A stretch of 64,000 nt of DNA from contig NZ_ML133686.1 of the NCBI RefSeq assembly GCF_003985155.1, positions 94,001 through 158,000 of the forward strand, written 5' to 3'. The DNA comes from Rhizobium vallis (lineage in GTDB: Bacteria; Pseudomonadota; Alphaproteobacteria; Rhizobiales; Rhizobiaceae). A program made the translations under genes and the position numbers. Positions 1 to 8,130 of this stretch are shown piece after piece. The notes beneath the pieces were generated by a model. It was not told the origin of the DNA, made no database searches, and worked only from the letters and a program-made list of their open reading frames with translations. Positions within the stretch are counted from its first letter, which is position 1, and every line of letters begins with the position of its first letter.

Positions 1-513
<513 letters not shown>

Positions 514-521
514 AGAAGATC

Positions 522-1481
522 ATGTCCGCACGTCCTCCCATTCTCGTCGATATCAAGTTCAATCCCGAAGGCGTCGCCCGCGTGCTGAAGACGGCCTTTG
601 CCGATCGCGGCAGCATCAATCTCGCCGATCCCGCAAACCGGGCGCGTGATCTTGGTGATGCCGAATATGCGCTTCTCTGGAAACCGGATGCCGATCTCTT
701 CCAGCGGGCGCCGAACCTTAAGGCGATCTTTTCCGGCGGCGCCGGCGTCGACCATATCATCGGCATGGCCGGCCTGCCCGAGATCCCGATCGTCCGCTTC
801 GTCGATCGCAGCCTGACGACCCGCATGAGCGAATGGGTGGTCATGCAATGCTTAATGCATCTGCGCGCGCAATACGCCCATGATAACAGCCAGCGGCAGC
901 GCCAATGGGCAAAGCTCGATGCACCGGAGGCGGCGGAGGTCACAGTCGGCGTCATGGGCCTCGGCATTCTCGGTCAGGATGCGGTCGCCAAGCTGAAAGT
1001 GATGGGTTTCAACGTCATCGGCTGGTCGCGCACCCGCAAAGAGATCGACGGCGTCGAAACCTTCGATGCGAGCGAACTCGACAGCTTCCTGGCAAGAACC
1101 GATATCCTTATCGGCCTGCTGCCTCTGACGCCGGAGACGACGGGTTTTTATGATAGCAGGCTATTCAAAAAGCTCCGCCACAATGGCGCGCTCGGGCGAC
1201 CGGTCTTCATCAATGCCGGCCGCGGCAAGAGCCAGGTCGAGGCCGATATCGTTTCCGCGATCCGTGACGGCACCCTCGGCGGCGCTTCCCTCGATGTTTT
1301 CGAAGCGGAGCCACTTGCAGCGGATAATCCTTTGTGGGAACTGCAGAACGTCTTCATCACGCCGCACGATGCGGCTGTCTCGGAAGAAAATGCACTGTTC
1401 CGTCACGTCGAGGCGCAGATTGCCCGTTTCGAGCGCGGCGAGCCGCTGCAATTCGTGGTCGACCGCGCCGTCGGCTATTGA
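522..1481 (+). CDS. ghrA: Glyoxylate/hydroxypyruvate reductase A (D-2-hydroxyacid dehydrogenase)
   Basis: A 319-residue D-2-hydroxyacid dehydrogenase, the usual length for GhrA. It should reduce glyoxylate and hydroxypyruvate with NAD(P)H in the cytoplasm. A Rossmann motif MGLGILGQDAVAKL lies near residues 143-156. The catalytic arginine is probably in INAGRGKSQ (about residue 232), and the catalytic histidine in ITPHDAAVS (about residue 281). The start ATG follows a weak purine stretch (aaagaagatc) 8 bases after the ABC ATPase stop. The NADP versus NAD preference cannot be read with certainty. The substrate assignment rests on family resemblance to the GhrA branch. Confidence 0.82.
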   Translation: MSARPPILVDIKFNPEGVARVLKTAFADRGSINLADPANRARDLGDAEYALLWKPDADLFQRAPNLKAIFSGGAGVDHIIGMAGLPEIPIVRFVDRSLTTRMSEWVVMQCLMHLRAQYAHDNSQRQRQWAKLDAPEAAEVTVGVMGLGILGQDAVAKLKVMGFNVIGWSRTRKEIDGVETFDASELDSFLARTDILIGLLPLTPETTGFYDSRLFKKLRHNGALGRPVFINAGRGKSQVEADIVSAIRDGTLGGASLDVFEAEPLAADNPLWELQNVFITPHDAAVSEENALFRHVEAQIARFERGEPLQFVVDRAVGY

Positions 1482-1568
1482 GCCTGCCCGGAACCTTCCC
1501 GGCGGCCGCCCGTTTCCTCTGCGGAGTTTTTGCGGTCGGATCGGCCGCCAGGACAGCGGAAGGAGACG

Positions 1569-1934
1569 ATGATGGCGCATCAGACGGAAACACGCTGGGA
1601 AAAGTCCGATGGCAAGCTTCATAAGGAAGAACAGATCTCACCGGTGAAGGCCAGACAGGGGCGGGCGGGGTATCGCATCCTCCTGGTGCTGCTTGCCGCT
1701 CTGGTGCTGGCTTTCGTGGTCTGGATACCCGTCGAGATCTGGGGCAAGCGCGAGGCAAACGAGGTGGCGCCGCAACAGCCCGGCCAGCAGCTCCAGTCGC
1801 AGCAGCCTGCTCCGGCCCCTGCACCCACCGCGCAAGACGGCAATGCAGTTCCCACGGAAACGCAGAACACGACGCCGGCCGCTCCGAATGTCGCACCCGC
1901 GACGCCAGCTCAACCTGCCGCGCCGCCTCAATAA
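1569..1934 (+). CDS. Small single-span membrane protein with Pro/Ala/Gln-rich tail
   Basis: Not assigned to a named family. The start ATG at 1569 is chosen because of the ribosome binding site ggaaggag just upstream; a second ATG follows directly. The 121-residue product has a polar N-terminus (about 35 residues), one hydrophobic segment (ILLVLLAALVLAFVVWI, about residues 38-54), then a low-complexity tail rich in Gln, Pro, Ala and Thr. This layout suggests an inner-membrane anchor with a disordered periplasmic arm. A strong terminator follows at 1956-1995. Confidence 0.7.
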   Translation: MMAHQTETRWEKSDGKLHKEEQISPVKARQGRAGYRILLVLLAALVLAFVVWIPVEIWGKREANEVAPQQPGQQLQSQQPAPAPAPTAQDGNAVPTETQNTTPAAPNVAPATPAQPAAPPQ

Positions 1935-1955
1935 CGGTCGACAGATGACCTCTCG

Positions 1956-1995
1956 CATCCCGCCGCCGTTGAGCGGCGGGATGTTTATTGTTTTG
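1956..1995 (+). terminator. Rho-independent terminator
   Basis: Perfect 11-bp inverted repeat CATCCCGCCGC / GCGGCGGGATG (1956-1966 and 1973-1983) with a 6-base loop, followed by a T-rich run (tttattgtttt). It ends the transcript of the upstream small membrane protein gene and isolates pncB. Confidence 0.85.
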
Positions 1996-2119
1996 TCTGG
2001 ACTTTCTCTGCCGATTTTTCGATAAGAAGGCGCACGAGCCGGTTTCGTGCGCCCGGCCGGAGCTTAGTAGCCCCTGAGAACTTGGCAGCGCCTGACCGGA
2101 GTGGACGGGGGCAGGAATC

Positions 2120-3424
2120 ATGGCCAAGACTGATATCGCGAGACGAGTCTACAATCACGCTTGGAAACTCGACCCGATCATCCGCAGCCTGATCGATACC
2201 GACTTCTATAAGCTCCTGATGCTGCAAATGATCTGGAAGCTCTATCCCGACGTGAACGCTTCCTTCACGCTCATCAACCGCACAAAGCGCGTTCGCCTGG
2301 CCGAGGAGATCGACGAAGGCGAATTGCGCGAGCAGCTCGACCATGCCCGGACCCTGAGGCTCTCGAAGAAGGAGATGATCTGGCTTGCGGGTAACAGTTT
2401 CTATGGTCGCGCGCAGATCTTCGAGCCGGAATTCCTGGCCTGGCTTTCCAATTTCCAGCTCCCCGAATACGAGCTGTCGAAGAAGGACGGGCAATATGTC
2501 CTGGATTTCCATGGGTCCTGGAAAGAAACCACCATGTGGGAGATCCCCGCGCTTGCCATCGTCAATGAGTTGCGTTCGCGCTCGGCGATGAAGGCTCTTG
2601 GACCCTTCACCCTCGACGTCCTTTATGCCCGGGCCAAGGCGAAGATGTGGTCGAAGGTCGAGCGGCTGAAGGAATTGCCGGGCTTGCGCATCTCCGATTT
2701 CGGTACCCGCCGCCGTCATAGCTTCCTCTGGCAGCGTTGGTGCGTCGAGGCGCTCAAGGAAGGCATCGGCCCGGCCTTTACCGGCACCAGCAATGTATTG
2801 CTGGCGATGGATTCCGATCTCGAGGCCGTCGGCACCAATGCCCACGAACTGCCGATGGTGGCCGCAGCCCTTGCTGAAACCGACGAGCAGTTGCGCAACG
2901 CGCCCTACAAGATCCTGCGCGACTGGAACAAGCTCTATGGCGGCAATCTTCTGATCGTCCTGCCGGATGCCTTCGGTACCGCGGCCTTTCTGCGCGACGC
3001 GCCCGAATGGGTCGCCGACTGGACCGGCTTTCGCCCGGACAGCGCCCCGCCGATCGAAGGCGGCGAGAAGATCATCGATTGGTGGAAGAAGATGGGCCGC
3101 GATCCGCGCCAGAAGCTGTTGATCTTTTCCGACGGCCTCGATGTCGAGGCCATCATCGACACCTATCGGCATTTCGAAGGCCGCGTGCGCATGAGCTTCG
3201 GCTGGGGCACGAACCTGACGAACGATTTTGCCGGCTGCGCGCCGACCGAAATATCGGGCCTCAACCCGATCTCCGTCGTCTGCAAGGTCAGCGACGCCAA
3301 CGGCCGACCGGCGGTAAAACTCTCCGACAACCCGCAGAAGGCAACCGGAGAGCCGGCAGAGGTCGAACGCTATCTGAAATTCTTCGGCGCCGAAGACAGG
3401 GTCGATCAGACCGTTCTGGTGTAA
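2120..3424 (+). CDS. pncB: Nicotinate phosphoribosyltransferase
   Basis: 434 residues, full length for bacterial PncB. It makes nicotinate mononucleotide from nicotinate and PRPP with ATP hydrolysis, in NAD salvage. Seen: the N-terminal [13 protein letters not shown] (start of the catalytic fold) and DFGTRRRHS (about residues 193-201), which holds the histidine that is phosphorylated in this family, and the late GWGTNLTND phosphate-binding segment. It stands alone after a terminator. Its last 19 bases overlap the end of the convergent small gene at 3406-3648. Confidence 0.95.
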   Translation: MAKTDIARRVYNHAWKLDPIIRSLIDTDFYKLLMLQMIWKLYPDVNASFTLINRTKRVRLAEEIDEGELREQLDHARTLRLSKKEMIWLAGNSFYGRAQIFEPEFLAWLSNFQLPEYELSKKDGQYVLDFHGSWKETTMWEIPALAIVNELRSRSAMKALGPFTLDVLYARAKAKMWSKVERLKELPGLRISDFGTRRRHSFLWQRWCVEALKEGIGPAFTGTSNVLLAMDSDLEAVGTNAHELPMVAAALAETDEQLRNAPYKILRDWNKLYGGNLLIVLPDAFGTAAFLRDAPEWVADWTGFRPDSAPPIEGGEKIIDWWKKMGRDPRQKLLIFSDGLDVEAIIDTYRHFEGRVRMSFGWGTNLTNDFAGCAPTEISGLNPISVVCKVSDANGRPAVKLSDNPQKATGEPAEVERYLKFFGAEDRVDQTVLV

Positions 3425-3648
3425 GTCCGGGGCAAGGCGGCGCCATCCCGCGGCGCATCGGCATGCCCAGCCATTGCGTCCTCGATCGACCAGCCGAAGC
3501 GCCAGGCGTCAAACATCGAGTACCATTCCTGGAAATCGGTGATCGGCAGGACATCCGCCTTCGACATCGGATTGTCGGCCAGACTGCGGCCACGCGCACG
3601 GTCCCGCACGCCACGCTCCTGCATCTCAAGCAGATTCTCGAACATCAT
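3406..3648 (-). CDS. Small protein resembling ribosome modulation factor / CrpP-like proteins
   Basis: An 80-residue product. The start at 3648 is chosen from tandem GTG-ATG-ATG codons (3651, 3648, 3645) behind GGAGG. The order of residues ([12 protein letters not shown], then NP, then [15 protein letters not shown]) recalls the short RMF/CrpP-type fold, in which a G-rich helix is followed by a W..GW helix. That resemblance is weak and from memory; a role on the ribosome is not shown. The 3' end overlaps pncB by 19 bases in convergent orientation. Confidence 0.5.
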   Translation of the reverse strand: MMFENLLEMQERGVRDRARGRSLADNPMSKADVLPITDFQEWYSMFDAWRFGWSIEDAMAGHADAPRDGAALPRTYTRTV

Positions 3649-4024
3649 CACCCCGGCCTCCGTTCCATGGGTTTATGCAATCATGCTAATTAAGCATTGT
3701 CGAGTCCGGATGTGACTGTTCCGGTTTTTCACAGGATTAGCCCCAATTCGCTACTTGAGGGATGATACCGCCGCAATCGGCCTGCGGCCGTTCAATCGCT
3801 ATCAACGAAAGCAGCGTAACGGGGAGGCTCGGCTTCCTGGCTGGGGTCCGCCCCCGAGCCTCCCGGCTGGCCGAATCTTCTGAAAACCGGCAGCATCGAC
3901 AAATTGCCGCTTTCCGCCGGGGTCGATCCAACTGTGATGAGCGGAAGAGTTAGCCGAGGATTAATATCCACCGGCCTCGTCTCAATCCAACACGACCCGA
4001 AGGCTGGCGGGCATCCCCTCGGAA
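3649..4024. other. Intergenic region with one strong stem-loop
   Basis: No convincing gene was seen here; short frames on both strands lack start signals and family features. The one clear structure is a perfect 11-bp inverted repeat GGGAGGCTCGG / CCGAGCCTCCC at 3822-3832 and 3854-3864 with a 21-base loop. It has no T-run on either side, so it is not a classical terminator; a small RNA or a mobile palindrome remnant are options. Confidence 0.5.
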
Positions 4025-4234
4025 TTATGCAGCCAATCTGCGAAACCGCGTTCTGATCCGGTCGAGATAGTAATGGCCCGGAGACGGTGCTGCCGTCATT
4101 GCAAGCGCCTCCGAGGAGGGGACGCCATCGAACAGACGTTCCTCGCCGTTCTTGAAACAAATCCTGAGCCGCCCGTCTTCCTGGCTGAAATAGACGGATT
4201 TGATGATCCTCGACTTTACCGAAAGTTCTTCCAC
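4025..4234 (-). CDS. KTSC-domain small protein
   Basis: The GTG start at 4234 is chosen because an AGAGG site lies about 7 bases upstream and because family homology begins right after it, giving 69 residues. The body (IIKSVYFSQEDGRLRICF, then VP, then SPGHYYLDRIRTRF) fits the KTSC domain, a short beta-rich domain often found alone or with lysyl-tRNA synthetase-like proteins; its function is unknown. Upstream in-frame codons up to 4366 exist but read as non-coding. Confidence 0.65.
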   Translation of the reverse strand: MEELSVKSRIIKSVYFSQEDGRLRICFKNGEERLFDGVPSSEALAMTAAPSPGHYYLDRIRTRFRRLAA

Positions 4235-4415
4235 CTGTTTTACCTCTGTTTTTTTCGTTGGGCAGAACCTAAACCCAAACGTGCAAAGACGCGGTGAAGC
4301 GGCATGGTAAAAATTCAGGAATCTTGCGGTGCGTTGGCAGGCGTCGCCATGACCTTGGCCCTCCACGGGAGGGAGGGCCTCAAGCCGATTGACGACATCG
4401 GGACGCTGTCCCCGT

Positions 4416-4829
4416 TTACATCATCGTCTCTGCAATCACGTCAGCATCCCTGTCGTCGATGCCGAACAGGCCGAAGCGGAGTTGATACCCCCAATTGGTG
4501 CCAGACTGGGTAAACGAGAGCCGCTCCAGCAAAGGCCGGATCGGAGTTTCCTCGGCGGGCTGCCAATCGACCTCCCGCCGCCAAGGCTTGAACCCCGTTT
4601 CCATTTCCACCTGGTAGGGTGATCTATCGCGCGCCACGCCGATCGCGGTGAAGGCTTGCAGACGGTCCTTGCCGCCAAAGGTCACGGTCGGTGAATAATA
4701 AATCACCCGGTCGCCCGGCCTGATCCGCCTGAGTGGTGCAGCCTTTCCGTGACAAACTTGCATAAAGCCCGCTCGGCGACCGATCCGGACATGCTCCGCC
4801 GAGGCAACGGCGATCCAGGCGTCCGCCAT
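4416..4829 (-). CDS. EVE-domain protein
   Basis: 137 residues starting [10 protein letters not shown], with VIYYSPT and [10 protein letters not shown] segments typical of EVE (PUA-like) domains. EVE proteins are thought to bind modified bases in RNA or DNA; no substrate can be named here. The start ATG at 4829 follows GAGGAG and lies two bases beyond the stop of the VOC gene (TGA gc ATG), so the pair is translationally linked. Probably one operon: VOC gene then EVE gene, under the palindrome at 5254-5272. Confidence 0.75.
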   Translation of the reverse strand: MADAWIAVASAEHVRIGRRAGFMQVCHGKAAPLRRIRPGDRVIYYSPTVTFGGKDRLQAFTAIGVARDRSPYQVEMETGFKPWRREVDWQPAEETPIRPLLERLSFTQSGTNWGYQLRFGLFGIDDRDADVIAETMM

Positions 4830-4831
4830 GC

Positions 4832-5206
4832 TCACATCTCCTCGGTCAGCGCGTAGACACGCAGACGATGTCCATCGGGGTCGACCGCGACGAAGCTCCG
4901 GCCGAAGTCGAGTTCGGTCGGCGGCAGGGCGATGGCGGCCCCCTTCGCTTGCCATTCCGCATGCGTGGCATCGACGGCATTGCGGCCCTTCACCTTGAAG
5001 CCGATCTCGCAGCCGCCGCCGGAGGTCGTGGGGGCAGGCTCCACGCCGGTCTTGCCCCACAGCCCCAAGGCGAGACCGGATGGAAGAACGAACAGAACGA
5101 AGGTCGGGCTCACCTCTACCGGCTCGCTCCCGAAAAGCCCTGCATAAAATTGCGCGCTGGTGGCGGGGTTCGTCACATAGAGAAGAATGTTGTTGGTATC
5201 GGTCAT
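4832..5206 (-). CDS. VOC family (glyoxalase/bleomycin-resistance-like) protein
   Basis: 124 residues with the betaalphabetabetabeta pattern of the vicinal oxygen chelate family: [20 protein letters not shown] at the N-terminus and [17 protein letters not shown] at the C-terminus. Members are small metal-binding enzymes or drug-binding proteins; the substrate is unknown. The C-terminal half keeps DPDGH, but the usual first-half metal histidine is replaced (NNILLY), so metal use is uncertain. Codirectional with the WYL regulator upstream, and preceded by a perfect palindrome 48 bases before its start. Confidence 0.8.
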   Translation of the reverse strand: MTDTNNILLYVTNPATSAQFYAGLFGSEPVEVSPTFVLFVLPSGLALGLWGKTGVEPAPTTSGGGCEIGFKVKGRNAVDATHAEWQAKGAAIALPPTELDFGRSFVAVDPDGHRLRVYALTEEM

Positions 5207-5253
5207 GAGAGGCTCCTGTCATTTGTTGGACAGGTATGACCCTATGACGAGAC

Positions 5254-5272
5254 ACTGCCAGTTTCTGGCAGT
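5254..5272. promoter_or_regulatory. Putative operator palindrome upstream of the VOC gene
   Basis: Perfect inverted repeat ACTGCCAG TTT CTGGCAGT, lying between the stop of the WYL regulator (5274) and the start of the VOC gene (5206). The TGCCA...TGGCA core recurs upstream of the regulator gene at 5991-6011. Most likely the binding site of the adjacent regulator; this is inference. Confidence 0.6.
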
Positions 5273-5273
5273 A

Positions 5274-5969
5274 TCATGCGTTTCCGCGGGAAATTCCCTG
5301 CATGTCCCGCCACTGTTTGAGCAAGGCCTGTCGACGCTTGGGATAGCGCGTGTCGAGCACCTGCACGTCGGCGATCCGGTCCGTGCGGAAAGAGCGAAAG
5401 TCCTGGCGCAGTTCGCACCAGCCGAGAAGCACGCGTACCTGATCGAAGAAGGCGAGTGCGAAGGGCCAGACCACGCGCTCCGATCCTGTGCCTGTTCCAT
5501 CGCGATAGCACAGGGACAGTTTTCGTTCGGTGCGGATCGCCTTGCGCAAGAGCGCCGGATCGAACGCGTCGACGGGGATTTTGACACCCGGTCCGATCAA
5601 GAGGGCCGAAGCGTCCAGTTCGTCGCGCAGTTCGGATGGCAGCACGGCAGCGATCCGTGCCAGAGCGCTTCGCGCCGCATCGCTCAAGCGATCGTCTGCC
5701 CGATCCGCAACCCATCGGGAGCCCAGCACGAGTGCTTCGATCTCCTCTGGCGGAAACATCAGCGGCGGCAGAAGGAAACCCGGCTTCAGGATATAGCCGA
5801 CGCCCGGTTCGCCCTCGATGGTCGCGCCCTGCGCTTGAAGACTGGCGATATCCCGATAGAGCGTGCGGATGCTGACGCCGATTTCGTCGGCCAGCAACTT
5901 GCCGCTCACCGGCCGGCGGTGGCGGCGCAGCGCCTGAAGAAGGTCGAAGAGGCGTTCGGAACGGGACAT
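5274..5969 (-). CDS. HTH/WYL-domain transcriptional regulator (YafY type)
   Basis: 231 residues. An N-terminal HTH_11 winged helix (RLFDLLQALRRHRRPVSG, recognition segment IGVSIRTLYRDI) is followed by a WYL ligand-sensing domain (about residues 130-215; ERVVWPFALAFFDQVRVLLG stands where the WYL core lies). Such regulators are known as repressors or activators that sense small ligands or nucleic acids. The start ATG at 5969 fits the family N-terminus MSRSERLFDLL. Related palindromes lie 22 bases upstream of its start and just downstream of its stop, which suggests autoregulation and control of the VOC-EVE pair. Confidence 0.88.
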   Translation of the reverse strand: MSRSERLFDLLQALRRHRRPVSGKLLADEIGVSIRTLYRDIASLQAQGATIEGEPGVGYILKPGFLLPPLMFPPEEIEALVLGSRWVADRADDRLSDAARSALARIAAVLPSELRDELDASALLIGPGVKIPVDAFDPALLRKAIRTERKLSLCYRDGTGTGSERVVWPFALAFFDQVRVLLGWCELRQDFRSFRTDRIADVQVLDTRYPKRRQALLKQWRDMQGISRGNA

Positions 5970-5990
5970 GCAGGCAAGCTTATATCTGCT

Positions 5991-6011
5991 TGCCACTGCT
6001 AAATAGTGGCA
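5991..6011. promoter_or_regulatory. Putative operator palindrome upstream of the WYL regulator
   Basis: Inverted repeat TGCCACT N7 AGTGGCA, 22 bases before the regulator start. It shares the TGCCA/TGGCA half-sites with the 5254-5272 palindrome, but the half-site spacing is 11 rather than 5 bases. Likely autoregulatory site; inference. Confidence 0.5.
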
Positions 6012-6095
6012 GCGCGGAATTTGGTGTGACCGCAACCGTGCGGCAAATCGGCGGGGTTTGCGTTGTTATCTCGCTGTGGCGAGAATCAACTGAAA

Positions 6096-6185
6096 TGGCG
6101 GACAGGGTGGGATTCGAACCCACGGTACGCTTTCACGTACACACGCGTTCCAGGCGTGCGCCTTAAACCACTCGGCCACCTGTCC
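6096..6185 (-). tRNA. tRNA-Ser (GGA)
   Basis: 90 bases including an encoded CCA. The acceptor stem GGACAGG pairs with CCTGTCC, with discriminator G. The anticodon stem CACGC/GCGTG encloses loop CTGGAAC with anticodon GGA at 6149-6151 (complement strand). A long variable arm (GTACGTGAAAGCGTAC) is present, as expected for a class II serine tRNA, and the T-loop reads GGTTCGAATCC. Confidence 0.97.
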
Positions 6186-6416
6186 TTTTTTTGGCGTTCG
6201 CGCCCGGATAGGAGCAAATCGTCGGAACGGCGCGATATATACCGATGAATTTTTGCCGATCAACCCAAATCTAACAGTTTTTTGACTTCTTCCGATAAAA
6301 CTCCGCTCGGCCCATCCCATTGTGCTTCACTGCATCCATGATTATGTAATTCTCAAGGTGGAGAATGGCGCGGGTTCGCCGGAATTGTCCGGCATATCGA
6401 AGCGTCGGAGGAATTG

Positions 6417-6734
6417 ATGCGTTTCCTGTTGCGTCTGGCGAGTCTTGTCGCGCTTGCGGCGGCCGTTATTGCCGGGACCATCGATTCAATACAGTCGGTT
6501 GCGGCCTCCGCCGTGGTGATGACGCCGATCTCTGATGCCTGGCAGGATGTGAGCCCGGCGACATTGATCTCGCTGCAGTCCTCCCTTTCCTATTATGTCC
6601 ATCCTCGCTTCTACGCCTTCATCTTCCAGTGGCTGATGCTCCAGCCGGCCTTTGCTGTTTTCCTGGTGATCGCGCTGCTTCTCTGGATGATCGGCTATAA
6701 GAAGCCGCCGGTGGCCGGTCGCTTCACCGCATAA
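6417..6734 (+). CDS. Small two-span membrane protein
   Basis: 105 residues starting at the ATG that follows CGGAGGAATTG. An N-terminal hydrophobic segment (LLRLASLVALAAAVIAGT, possible signal anchor) and a second near the C-terminus (AFAVFLVIALLLWMIGY) flank a loop of about 60 residues. A short basic tail follows. No family with known function is recognised. It lies alone between the tRNA and the nucleoside importer. Confidence 0.7.
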   Translation: MRFLLRLASLVALAAAVIAGTIDSIQSVAASAVVMTPISDAWQDVSPATLISLQSSLSYYVHPRFYAFIFQWLMLQPAFAVFLVIALLLWMIGYKKPPVAGRFTA

Positions 6735-7049
6735 GAGGGAGTTGTATCGGCACGATCCGGCGGGAGATTCTATTGATTGTCGGGCCTCTGCGATCTCGAT
6801 ATTTGCTGCCGGATTGGCTAGAAAATCCGCATTCTGGCGGAAGGAATGTCCAAAAATCAGCCCCGCAGAGACGATTTTCGGCAATCGCTGCAAATCTTTA
6901 CCAGTCGAAAAATTTCTGGTGAATTTTTCCGTGAGCCATGCAAGGATGCGCCCAGCCAGGCCTCCGGGGGGAGGTCGGTGGTTCCGCAGACATGTCCGAA
7001 AAGGGCTTGCGGGAGGACCCCTAACAAATAGCAACAACAGGGCTGCACA
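6735..7049. other. Leader/intergenic region before the nucleoside importer
   Basis: 315 bases with no supported gene. It must hold the promoter of the importer and deo genes, but no clear -35/-10 pair, riboswitch or palindrome was recognised by eye. A G-rich stretch (cctccggggggaggtcgg, around 6961) could form a short hairpin. Confidence 0.4.
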
Positions 7050-8042
7050 ATGAAAAAATCCCTTCTCACTCTCCTCGCCGTGGCTGCCATGTCGACGACA
7101 GCGCTTGCTGCCGATGTCAAGCCGGCGCTGGTTTACGGCACTGGCGGGAAGTTCGATAAGTCGTTCAACGAAGCGGCCTATAACGGTGCGGAGAAATTCA
7201 AGGCCGAGACCGGCATCGCCTATCGCGATTTCGAGCCCACCGGCGACACCCAGGGCGAACAGGCCATCCGCAACTTCGCAAGCCGTGGTTTCAATCCGGT
7301 GGTTGCCGTTTCCTTCGCCTGGACCTCGGCCATCGAGAAGGTCGCAGCCGAATTCCCTGATACCAAGTTCATCATCGTCGACTCCGTCGTCGACAAGCCG
7401 AACGTCCGCTCCGTCGTCTACAAGGAAGAAGAGGGCTCCTACCTCGTCGGCGTTCTCGCCGGCATGGCCTCCAAGACCGGCAAGGTCGGCTTCGTCGGCG
7501 GCATGGACATTCCGCTGATCCGCAAGTTCGAATGCGGCTACGAGCAGGGCGCGCGCGCTGCCAAGGCCAATGTCGAAGTCTTCCAGAACATGACCGGCAC
7601 CACCGGTGCTGCCTGGAACGACCCGGTTCGCGGCGGCGAGCTCACCAAGAACCAGATCGACCAGGGCGCCGACGTCATTTACGCGGCAGCCGGTGCCACC
7701 GGCCTCGGCGTTCTGCAGACGGCGGCCGACAACAAGAAGCTCTCGATCGGCGTCGACTCCAACCAGAACCATCTGCACCCGGGCTCGGTCCTGACCTCGA
7801 TGGTCAAGCGTGTCGATCTCGCCGTCTATAACGCCTACACCGACACCAAGAACGACAAGTTCACCAGCGGCGTCCAGGCGCTCGGCGTCAAGGAAGATGG
7901 CGTTGGCGCTGCGATCGACGACAACAACAAGTCGCTGATCACGCCGGAAATGCAGGCCGCTGTCGACAAGGCCAAGGCCGATATCATCGCAGGAACCATC
8001 AAGGTTCACGATTACACCTCGGACAACGCTTGCCCGAAGTGA
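7050..8042 (+). CDS. BMP-family nucleoside ABC transporter, periplasmic binding protein
   Basis: 330 residues with a clear Sec signal peptide (MKKSLLTLLAVAAMSTTALAA) and the BMP (Med/PnrA-like) fold: YGTGGKFDKSFNEAAYNGAE at the start of the mature protein, GFVGGMDIPLIRKFECGYEQG in the middle, and GVDSNQNHLHPGSVLTSMVK late. BMP proteins bind purine or other nucleosides. The neighbours (two permeases, a double ATPase, cdd, purine nucleoside phosphorylase, deoC, deoA) make nucleoside uptake the likely role. A hairpin plus T-run after its stop probably lets this gene be expressed more than the rest of the operon. Confidence 0.9.
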   Translation: MKKSLLTLLAVAAMSTTALAADVKPALVYGTGGKFDKSFNEAAYNGAEKFKAETGIAYRDFEPTGDTQGEQAIRNFASRGFNPVVAVSFAWTSAIEKVAAEFPDTKFIIVDSVVDKPNVRSVVYKEEEGSYLVGVLAGMASKTGKVGFVGGMDIPLIRKFECGYEQGARAAKANVEVFQNMTGTTGAAWNDPVRGGELTKNQIDQGADVIYAAAGATGLGVLQTAADNKKLSIGVDSNQNHLHPGSVLTSMVKRVDLAVYNAYTDTKNDKFTSGVQALGVKEDGVGAAIDDNNKSLITPEMQAAVDKAKADIIAGTIKVHDYTSDNACPK

Positions 8043-8074
8043 TCCGCGCCCGAAAGTGATCGACGATTGAGATC

Positions 8075-8119
8075 GGGCGTATGGCGGAGGGGATTTTCGC
8101 CATACGCCCTTTTCTTATT
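8075..8119 (+). terminator. Terminator/attenuator between binding protein and ATPase genes
   Basis: Perfect 12-bp inverted repeat GGGCGTATGGCG / CGCCATACGCCC (8075-8086 and 8098-8109) with an 11-base loop, followed by ttttcttattt. It sits inside the importer operon, so partial read-through is expected, giving excess binding protein. Confidence 0.8.
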
Positions 8120-8130
8120 TGGAGCCTGCA

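Noticed and set aside
6063..6248. 61-codon + strand frame over the tRNA
   Set aside because: It is the translation of the tRNA-Ser complement, a well-known false protein in databases.
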